6,782 nt of DNA, taken from contig DAOVIP010000107.1 in NCBI GenBank assembly GCA_030671465.1, positions 1 to 6,782 of the forward strand, given 5' to 3'. The notes under the pieces are model-generated. The model did not search any database. It worked only from the letters and a program-made list of their open reading frames with translations, and was not told the DNA's origin. Every line of letters starts with the position of its first letter. Within the stretch, counting starts at the first letter, position 1. Source of the DNA: Candidatus Aminicenantota bacterium. Its GTDB lineage: Bacteria > Acidobacteriota > Aminicenantia > UBA2199. This document shows positions 1 through 6,033 of the stretch, in pieces. The position numbers and the translations under genes were made by a program.

Positions 1-917
1 AATTCAATCACAAAGAGTCCGCCTGCAACCAGAAATAGTATTTCCTTTTTTAACAATATCGCCGTAGTAGCAATAATTCCACCCAAAAACAGAGAACCGG
101 TATCTCCCATAAATATCTCGGCCGGATAAGTATTGAACCACAGGAAACCGATCATGGCACCTGCCAGGGCAGCCAGGGCAATCACCAGTTCCTCGGCCCC
201 ATTTATATAGGGAAAGAGTAAATATTCAGCCAGTTTTGAATTGCCTAATATATAGGCAAATACAGCATACACAAAAGCCAGCAGGGAAACCGGTACCGCG
301 GCTAGCCCATCGAGGCCATCGGCAAAATTAATCGAATTGGAAATTCCGATAACCACCAGTATAATAAAAATATAATAAAAAAAAGAAAGATCGATAACGG
401 GATTTTTAATAAAGGGAATGAACAGTTTCGTAGCTATTTCCTGGCCGATGGGTGAGTTGTTTGATAGAACCAGGAGTCCCAGTATTAGTCCGAACAAGGA
501 CTGAAAAAAGAGCTTCAGCCCCCGGCTCATGCCGGCATCACTGGTGCCTTTCATATTTTTTAAATAATCATCAAAAAAACCCAGAGTGGTAAACCAGAAA
601 GCTGCCAATAGAATAATTGAAATAAAAAAATTATCCGGCTTTGACCAAATCAACACCGCAATCAGGAAAGATAAAAAAATGATGATCCCGCCCATGGTGG
701 GAGTTCCTGTTTTGTTTTTCGGGGACAAATTCCCATAACTCCTGGATATATCCCGGAAATTAAGCTGATAAATAATGTTAATCAGTCTTTTCCCCACAAA
801 AACTCCGAATAAAAAGGCAGTTAACATGGCCATCAATGCTCTGAAACTAACATAAGAAAAGAGCCGCTGAATCGATTCCGGAATAAATTCCATAAACTTC
901 ATTAACCAGATAATCAT
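1..917 (-). CDS. mraY: Phospho-N-acetylmuramoyl-pentapeptide-transferase MraY, 3' end cut by the window
   Basis: MraY moves phospho-MurNAc-pentapeptide from UDP to undecaprenyl phosphate at the inner face of the cytoplasmic membrane, giving lipid I. I translated 305 codons from ATG 917-915; the frame is still open at base 1, so about 50 C-terminal residues (family length near 360), including the usual histidine-rich loop, lie outside. Family motifs are in order: KTGTPTMGG (69-77), the Asp-rich DDYLK (116-120), NSINFADGLDG (194-204) and FMGDTGSLFLGG (269-280), separated by many hydrophobic helices. These distinguish MraY from the related WecA/TagO branch. The start is supported by AGGAG 4 nt upstream, lying inside the preceding gene. 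The ATG overlaps the stop of the MurG-MurJ fusion as ATGA, which implies translational coupling. MraY makes the substrate used by the MurG part of that protein. No motif residue appears lost. Confidence 0.96.
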   Translation of the reverse strand, partial: MIIWLMKFMEFIPESIQRLFSYVSFRALMAMLTAFLFGVFVGKRLINIIYQLNFRDISRSYGNLSPKNKTGTPTMGGIIIFLSFLIAVLIWSKPDNFFISIILLAAFWFTTLGFFDDYLKNMKGTSDAGMSRGLKLFFQSLFGLILGLLVLSNNSPIGQEIATKLFIPFIKNPVIDLSFFYYIFIILVVIGISNSINFADGLDGLAAVPVSLLAFVYAVFAYILGNSKLAEYLLFPYINGAEELVIALAALAGAMIGFLWFNTYPAEIFMGDTGSLFLGGIIATTAILLKKEILFLVAGGLFVIE

Positions 918-926
918 GTTTCTCCT
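914..926 (-). promoter_or_regulatory. Coupled stop/start (ATGA) with Shine-Dalgarno for mraY
   Basis: AGGAG at 926-922 sits 4 nt before the mraY ATG (917-915) and lies within the last codons of the fusion gene, whose TGA stop occupies 916-914. The ATGA overlap predicts that ribosomes ending the MurG-MurJ fusion re-initiate on mraY, which would link the amounts of the two proteins. Confidence 0.85.
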
Positions 927-3900
927 AACTCCTTAAAAATCTTGTTGATTATTGCCTTCAGCTTAAACTCAGGACTGAAGTTATTGGAGGTTTTCAGTAT
1001 TTTATCAATCTGCTCTTTGACTTCATCAACCGAAAACAGTTGTCTCTGGTAAAATCTTAAAATCATTTCCAGCAATTCCTCTCTAAGGATGGAATTGCTG
1101 CTCAGGTAGAAATGCTGCAGTAAAGCGAGTTCATCTTTTGAACCAAGTTTCCCAATGAGTTTCAAACAAGCAATTTTTTCCTCCATAGATGATCTTTTCA
1201 ATTTCTTATGAATCATGCCCTTGAATTCATCATAGTCCTGGTCAGGTAGCTGGTTGTAGAGGTATTCAATTGTGGCGGCTCTAACTTCAAAATAGCTGTC
1301 ATTTAAAAGGTTTTTCATTAAATCTTTTCGCTTTGCATCCCAGAAATCCAGCTGGATCAAGGCCATCAGTGCATTTCGTTTGATGAAACCATTTGCAGAA
1401 GTTGATTGTATCAAATTTAATAAAAAATCAATTTTGGTTCTATCCTGAAAAATGCCGACCAGTTTAACCCCCACATTTCTGATTTCCCATTTTTCACTAG
1501 AAATGTAAATATTTATCTTATAAAGATAATCATCCCTGAATTTTTCTGGAAATCGAGCGGCCCGGTTTAAAAATTCAAAAGGTGACAGCATAGAAATCGG
1601 AATATTTCTATCTCTTTTCATCAGGGTTTTTTTTAAAATGAGAATTTCGGTGTTTTTCAGTAAGAGGGATGAAAGGAAATATACAGCCATTCCGATAAAC
1701 AGCAAGGATACCAGCAGCATAATGTTTTCAAATGTTTTTGATCCGAAAGGAATTTTCTTAAATAATAATTTGGTTTCCAGCATGATAACCACCATGAAGC
1801 ATGAGGCCAGGAGGGTTTTGAAAAAGGATATTAATATTTCTCGGTAGGCGATGCGGATACCTTCCCTTTCCAGCTTGAATTTTAATACTATCACCCGGAG
1901 AACCGAAAAGACTAAATATGAAAGTGAAGTGGCCAGGGCCAACCCGGCAAAGGTCAATCGTGTCCTGATCAGTAAAAAACATAAGGCAATATTGGTAGCC
2001 AGCATAAAAAAACTCAAAACCATTGAGGTTTTAATATCCATTCTGGCCGAAAATATTCTGACTGTAAACGAATGAATCCCCCACCCGATCAATCCGATCG
2101 AATAAAATTGGAGTGCAAAGGCGGTTTGAAGTATATTCAACTGGTTGAACTCACCCCTCCCGTAAATCAATGATACGATCGGCTCTGCCAGAATAATCAT
2201 GAAAATCGCTATTGGAGTGAGCAGGAATAAATTGGTTTTCAGGCCATCAATGAATAATTTTCTGGCCTTCTCTTTATCGAACAGGGCAATTTTATCCGAA
2301 AACTCCCTTAAAATCACACTGTTGATCGCCTGTGAGATTATGGCAAAAGGCAACCTGAATATTGCCTTGGCATAATATAAAAAAGCAATGGCCCCGGTTT
2401 TCAATCCGGAAGCCAGTATCTGGGCAACAATTTCAGAGGTATTTGACAGGATGACATCAATTGATATGGGTCCCAGTTGTGAATAATATTTTTTATTCTC
2501 AGGGCTTGCAAATTGAATGGTGGGAGAATAATGAAACTGCAAGGCCTTTTGTGAAAGTATTTTAACGGTAAATGGCAAGGCAAATAATATTTGCAAAACC
2601 CCGCCGAGTAGAACACCGTAAGCCAGAGAATAGATCCCGGTGAATGAATGCAGGATAACCACTCCGGTAATAGTACCGATTGAAAAAAACAGAGCCGAAG
2701 ACTCGGCAATTCCAAAACGGTTGAAGGCCTTCAAGTAGGTGGTCATCACCGATGCCACGGTCACCAGAAAAAGATAAGGGAACATCAGTCGGGTCATGTT
2801 GATGGTTTCATTGATCATTCCCCTGGCCACGAATGCGGGAAATAGAAATTTAATCAGCAGCGGGGTCAGCAAAATACCCAGCAGGGTAAAGGTAATGGAG
2901 AGCAGAAGGGTGACATTGACAATGGATGAAGCAGCCTTCCAGGTTTTTTTTCGCGCGCTCCGGTGAAAAATTCTTAAAAATATGGGAAGATAGGCATTCT
3001 CAAGGGCATTCTCGGCAACCACCCGCCTTAAAAAATTGGAAATGGTTAACCCGACCGCAAAAATATCCATTGCTTTCCCGGCTCCGAAAATAGCGGCAAA
3101 AACGATTTCCCTGAAAAACCCGCCAATCCTGGAGATCATAATGCCAAAAGAGGATCCCAAAATTTTAGAAGACGTGGTTTTTTCAAAATGAAACTGTTCC
3201 AATTTTTCCAGATAACGTTTTAAAATATAAACATGACCAGCGATTTCCAGACGGTCATTCTCTGCGATTTCAGTCCAATCTCCCACTTCCTCCCCATTCA
3301 ATGTAATCCTTCCCTTCACCTTTTTGAGGATCAACTTTTCATCATTGTTGATATTTTTGATCCGGAAGATCACATTGGACTTGATCTCTCCCAGATAAAC
3401 ATCACAAAGGAAGGAATTTCCCAGGGTTGTTGAATCAAAAATCAGTTCATAGCTCTTGTCACTTTCTTCAGATTGCAGATAAAAAACCTTGATCTGTTTT
3501 TCCTCAATCGATTGCTTAATTTCCAGGATCAACTCAATCTCAGCCAGGATGAGTTCGGCGCTATTCCGCTTATCAATCTTATCTAAATTCTTCTTCATCA
3601 GGGATGAGAACCGGTTATCAAATAACAGTTTCCGAATGGTATTTAAAAGTATTTTCTCCGAAACATATATGGTTTTCTGATTATTTCGCAGATCGACTTC
3701 TTCATATACAATCTCAGCTCCCCCCATCTTCTGCACTTCAATGGCATTTAAGATCTGGTGATCCCCGGGAAGATCGATCTTTGGAATTAAAATCGAAGGA
3801 ATTCCCAGTGTGGTAATTTCCTTTATAGTACCTGCACCGGCGCGGGAAACAATTAAATCCGAAATGGAATATATTTCATCAATATTGTCAAAATATTCCC

Positions 3901-4699
3901 GGATAATCAGTTTCCCTTCAATATCAGGTTGAACCCCAATTCTTTGAAGAATGGCAACCGTATCATCAAAAGCCCTGTATTCTTTGGTGTACCCCCTTCC
4001 GGTTGAAATAATGATGGTGAGATCATTGATGGTTAACAAATCCGGAAGAATTTCCGCAATGGCATTGTTGATGGTCCGTGCACCGCTACTTCCGCCGCAG
4101 ATAAACAGGACACGGTTGTCTGATGGAATACCGTATTTTTCTTTTACATTCACATCTTTTTTCTTCAGGATTGACTTTCTGAGCGGATATCCGGTAATGG
4201 CAACTTTTTTCCTTGGGAAAAAACTGGCGGTAGAGGCAAAACTGACCCCTATTTTGTGTGCAAATCTTGATATATAACGATTTAGTCTTCCGGGAACCGC
4301 ATTCTGTTCATGAATAAAAACCTTTAAGTGGAGAAACGCCGAGGCAAACAGAACCGGGGCTGACACATAACCACCACTGCCGATAACGACATCCGGCTTA
4401 AATTTTCTGAGTGCAAAAAAACTTTTTACAAATCCAAAAAACATAACCAGCAGAGCCATTATGGTTTTAAAACTTCTTATTTTCTGGGGAATCCCCTTGG
4501 ACACGATACTGACAAATTCTATAGGCTGGGGAAGATTGGAAACGATTCTCTCCTCAGCCCCCTTTCTGGTCCCGATATACAAAAAAGAGGCCTCTGGGTA
4601 TCTCTCCTTTATGACATCGTAAATGGCAATATTCGGATAGACATGCCCCCCGGTGCCACCTCCGGTAAAAACGACTCTTATCTTCTTCGCCTTATCCAT
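914..4699 (-). CDS. MurG-(FHA-like)-MurJ-(HEAT-like) fusion: lipid II synthase joined to lipid II flippase
   Basis: One uninterrupted 1261-residue frame holds two normally separate peptidoglycan proteins. Residues 1-395 are a full MurG glycosyltransferase, 403-494 resemble an FHA beta-sandwich, 508-1025 are a full 14-helix MurJ flippase, and 1040-1261 form helical HEAT-like repeats. The expected activity is to convert lipid I to lipid II on the cytoplasmic face and then flip it outward. MurJ ends are cytoplasmic, so all three soluble parts lie on the MurG side of the membrane. The start ATG 4699-4697 follows an in-frame TGA at 4714-4712 and puts the GGGTGGH loop at the usual distance from the N-terminus; no clear Shine-Dalgarno precedes it. 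The frame has no methionine between residues 368 and 521, and 521 is already inside MurJ helix 1, so an independent ATG start for MurJ is unlikely. The gap to the M16 gene is 49 bp, and the stop overlaps mraY. Domain calls for MurG and MurJ are firm; FHA and HEAT are inferred from pattern. Confidence 0.95.
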   Translation of the reverse strand: MDKAKKIRVVFTGGGTGGHVYPNIAIYDVIKERYPEASFLYIGTRKGAEERIVSNLPQPIEFVSIVSKGIPQKIRSFKTIMALLVMFFGFVKSFFALRKFKPDVVIGSGGYVSAPVLFASAFLHLKVFIHEQNAVPGRLNRYISRFAHKIGVSFASTASFFPRKKVAITGYPLRKSILKKKDVNVKEKYGIPSDNRVLFICGGSSGARTINNAIAEILPDLLTINDLTIIISTGRGYTKEYRAFDDTVAILQRIGVQPDIEGKLIIREYFDNIDEIYSISDLIVSRAGAGTIKEITTLGIPSILIPKIDLPGDHQILNAIEVQKMGGAEIVYEEVDLRNNQKTIYVSEKILLNTIRKLLFDNRFSSLMKKNLDKIDKRNSAELILAEIELILEIKQSIEEKQIKVFYLQSEESDKSYELIFDSTTLGNSFLCDVYLGEIKSNVIFRIKNINNDEKLILKKVKGRITLNGEEVGDWTEIAENDRLEIAGHVYILKRYLEKLEQFHFEKTTSSKILGSSFGIMISRIGGFFREIVFAAIFGAGKAMDIFAVGLTISNFLRRVVAENALENAYLPIFLRIFHRSARKKTWKAASSIVNVTLLLSITFTLLGILLTPLLIKFLFPAFVARGMINETINMTRLMFPYLFLVTVASVMTTYLKAFNRFGIAESSALFFSIGTITGVVILHSFTGIYSLAYGVLLGGVLQILFALPFTVKILSQKALQFHYSPTIQFASPENKKYYSQLGPISIDVILSNTSEIVAQILASGLKTGAIAFLYYAKAIFRLPFAIISQAINSVILREFSDKIALFDKEKARKLFIDGLKTNLFLLTPIAIFMIILAEPIVSLIYGRGEFNQLNILQTAFALQFYSIGLIGWGIHSFTVRIFSARMDIKTSMVLSFFMLATNIALCFLLIRTRLTFAGLALATSLSYLVFSVLRVIVLKFKLEREGIRIAYREILISFFKTLLASCFMVVIMLETKLLFKKIPFGSKTFENIMLLVSLLFIGMAVYFLSSLLLKNTEILILKKTLMKRDRNIPISMLSPFEFLNRAARFPEKFRDDYLYKINIYISSEKWEIRNVGVKLVGIFQDRTKIDFLLNLIQSTSANGFIKRNALMALIQLDFWDAKRKDLMKNLLNDSYFEVRAATIEYLYNQLPDQDYDEFKGMIHKKLKRSSMEEKIACLKLIGKLGSKDELALLQHFYLSSNSILREELLEMILRFYQRQLFSVDEVKEQIDKILKTSNNFSPEFKLKAIINKIFKELGET
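917..1582 (-). other. C-terminal HEAT-like helical domain (residues 1040-1261)
   Basis: About 220 soluble residues follow the last MurJ helix and fall into paired amphipathic helices with HEAT-type spacing. Examples are SEKWEIRNVGVKLVGIFQD (1068-1086) followed by KIDFLLNLIQ, NGFIKRNALMALIQL (1103-1117) followed by RKDLMKNLL, DSYFEVRAATIEYLYNQ (1134-1150), MEEKIACLKLIGKLG (1172-1186) followed by ELALLQHF, and ILREELLEMILRFY (1204-1217). The xVR/IR...A...L pattern is typical of HEAT repeats. Stand-alone MurJ proteins end near the last helix, so this is an addition. Such repeats usually bind proteins; the partner is unknown. It should be cytoplasmic. Confidence 0.65.
1625..3178 (-). other. murJ: MurJ module (residues 508-1025), 14-helix lipid II flippase
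   Basis: This is a MOP-superfamily (MviN/MurJ) membrane protein. The first 45 residues align without gaps to E. coli MurJ, with an offset of 506: R18, R24, D39, R52, R53 and E57 correspond to R524, R530, D545, R558, R559 and E563, all conserved. Later family signatures include YYAKAIFRLP (775-784), SLIYGRGEF (843-851), FYSIGLIG (865-872) and SARMDIKTS (884-892). I count 14 hydrophobic segments, roughly at 512-538, 544-565, 590-617, 633-655, 664-684, 688-712, 740-763, 768-792, 820-845, 855-878, 889-912, 915-937, 953-976 and 991-1014. The arginine matching E. coli R270 is replaced by A779, with K778 and R782 close by. Confidence 0.93.
3215..3493 (-). other. Degenerate FHA-like domain (residues 403-495) between MurG and MurJ
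   Basis: About 92 residues, predicted to be mostly beta strand, follow the FHA layout. There is a strand ending in LGNS (426-429, where FHA normally has GR), CDVYL (432-436, like the usual hydrophobic strand after the loop), SNVIFRI (441-447, where FHA has SxxH), a strand KLILK, then ITLNGEEV (465-472, like the usual VNGxxV) and NDRLEIAGHVYILK (481-494, like the closing GDxIxIG strand pair). The arginine and histidine used for phosphothreonine contact are absent, so phosphopeptide binding is doubtful. A lone beta-sandwich linker of another family is the alternative. Confidence 0.55.
3515..4699 (-). other. murG: MurG module (residues 1-395) of the fusion
   Basis: This is a GT28-family UDP-GlcNAc:lipid I N-acetylglucosaminyltransferase. 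Visible motifs are the glycine loop GGGTGGHVYP (13-22) with its conserved histidine 19, GSGGYVSAP (107-115), HEQN (130-133), the second-domain glycine loop GGSSGARTIN (202-211), SRAGAGTIKE (285-294) whose glutamate matches the UDP-GlcNAc ribose ligand of the family, and PGDHQILNA (311-319) with the Q/N that contact the donor. Hydrophobic residues around 78-95 match the membrane-binding patch of E. coli MurG. The module is full length (stand-alone enzymes are about 355-365 residues) and no key residue is missing, so I expect it to be active. Confidence 0.95.
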
Positions 4700-4748
4700 T
4701 TGGATATCATATCATAATTAAAATCTATATGAAAAAAACATATTCCTT

Positions 4749-6005
4749 TTAAAAAGTGAAATTTTGATATCTTTCTTTTTGAACATTGCCATACAATAAC
4801 ATGGCAACCTGATCCAGATTCAAATGGATTTCCAGTAATTTATTGATATCATGAACAGTGGTTTCATTTATATTTTCTAAAATTTCATTGATCTTCAACT
4901 CTCTTTTTAAAAACAGGTCCTGACTGACATTAAAACTCATTTTGGCCGCATTGCTTTCCAAAGCCAGTATAATCGAAGATTTCAGATGATCTTTGGCTCT
5001 GGACAATTCTTCTTTACTGACCCCCTTTTGCTTCAGTAAATTAATTTCCTCTTTTACCGACTGAAGATAATCATTGATTTTTTCCGCTTCAACAATCGAA
5101 TAAACGATTAACAAACCGTTGTCCAGATAAAAATCCAGAAAGGAATGCACGGTATAGGCCAGGCCTTTTTCTTCACGAATTTTTTGAAACAATCGGGAAC
5201 TCATTCCGGAACCGAGTATTTCATTCATCAACAAAAATTTATATCTGATGGGAGATACAACCGGAATGCCCTTAAATCCGATAATCACGTAAGTCTGTTT
5301 TAAGGATTCCTTTTCCTTAACTGCGGTTCCAAAAACCATTTCCGGTTTTTTAAAAGAAAAATCAGCTGGTAATTTTGCCCTGAAGCCTGAAAAATAGCCC
5401 CGGGCTTCCTTGACCAGAGAATAATGGTCCAAATTCCCGACAGCTGCTAAAACCAGGTTTTCCGGGTTATATTTTTTTTTGTAAAACTTAAAGGCCATAT
5501 CCTGGGTGAAAAGCAAAACCTGATCCTCCCTTCCCGAGATGGGATAACCCAGGGGATTATTTTCAAATATCTGCTCGTAAAAGATTTCAAAAGCATGGGT
5601 ATCGGGTGTATCTTCTGATTCCTTGATCTCCTGCAAAACCACATTGATTTCTTTAAAAAACTCCTCCCCGGGAAAAGTGGCATTCAGTATGATATCGGTC
5701 AGAATGCCGAAACCCAATTCAAATCTCTCATCAATGGCTTTTAAATAGAACTGGGTAATCTCCTTACTGGTAAAGGCATTCAGGTTGCCGCCCAGTTGAT
5801 CTGAAATCCTGGCTATTTGTTTCAAATCGTACCGTTGAGAGCCCTTGAACATCATATGTTCAATCAAGTGATGGATGCCATTGTTTTGAGGGGTTTCGGT
5901 CCGGGAGCCGCTTCTGAGGGAATAACTGAGTGCAAATGAGGGTAGTTCGGGTCGATATTCACTGAGAATGGTTAAGCCACAATCCAAAACCGTTTTTTCT
6001 AACAT
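4749..6005 (-). CDS. M16B family zinc metallopeptidase (processing-peptidase-like)
   Basis: A 418-residue protein of the M16B family, which contains single-chain bacterial homologues of the mitochondrial processing peptidase and insulinase that act as homodimers. The inverted zinc motif HxxEH is present (H46-L-I-E49-H50, in the context GIHHLIEHMMFKG), and the distal zinc ligand is E126 in VVLQEI, 76 residues after H50, as in the family. The C-terminal half has the substrate-binding signature IREEKGLAY (276-284). The length fits the usual 400-430. There is no signal peptide or membrane segment, so it is probably cytoplasmic. The start ATG 6005-6003 has GAGGAG 3 nt upstream. It begins 28 bp after the transporter stop and ends 49 bp before the MurG-MurJ gene, so shared transcription is likely. 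The physiological substrate cannot be inferred; a role in envelope biogenesis is only suggested by position. All catalytic residues are intact. Confidence 0.94.
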   Translation of the reverse strand: MLEKTVLDCGLTILSEYRPELPSFALSYSLRSGSRTETPQNNGIHHLIEHMMFKGSQRYDLKQIARISDQLGGNLNAFTSKEITQFYLKAIDERFELGFGILTDIILNATFPGEEFFKEINVVLQEIKESEDTPDTHAFEIFYEQIFENNPLGYPISGREDQVLLFTQDMAFKFYKKKYNPENLVLAAVGNLDHYSLVKEARGYFSGFRAKLPADFSFKKPEMVFGTAVKEKESLKQTYVIIGFKGIPVVSPIRYKFLLMNEILGSGMSSRLFQKIREEKGLAYTVHSFLDFYLDNGLLIVYSIVEAEKINDYLQSVKEEINLLKQKGVSKEELSRAKDHLKSSIILALESNAAKMSFNVSQDLFLKRELKINEILENINETTVHDINKLLEIHLNLDQVAMLLYGNVQKERYQNFTF

Positions 6006-6008
6006 TTT

Positions 6009-6014
6009 CTCCTC
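6009..6014 (-). promoter_or_regulatory. Shine-Dalgarno site of the M16 peptidase gene
   Basis: GAGGAG on the minus strand, 3 nt before ATG 6005-6003. It fixes the start codon, although the spacing is slightly short. It lies in the 28-bp gap after the transporter stop; no terminator hairpin fits in that gap. Confidence 0.7.
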
Positions 6015-6033
6015 AATTGATTTTCACTAAACC

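Noticed and set aside
2401..2715. 104-codon open frame on the minus strand in another frame
   Set aside because: It lies wholly inside the MurJ coding region, has no recognisable domain, and the overlapping MurJ frame is clearly the real one.
3080..3230. Possible separate start for a stand-alone murJ
   Set aside because: The first methionine (residue 521) would cut most of helix 1, and no GTG/TTG codon in the junction has a good ribosome site; a single fused product is more likely.
3951..4277. 108-codon open frame on the plus strand
   Set aside because: It is antisense to the conserved MurG motifs and its translation resembles no family; it is a shadow of the coding strand.
4700..4748. Possible promoter (TATGAT about 15 bp before the fusion start) or terminator in the T-run
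   Set aside because: No convincing -35 lies at the right distance from TATGAT, and the seven-T run has no GC-rich hairpin before it.
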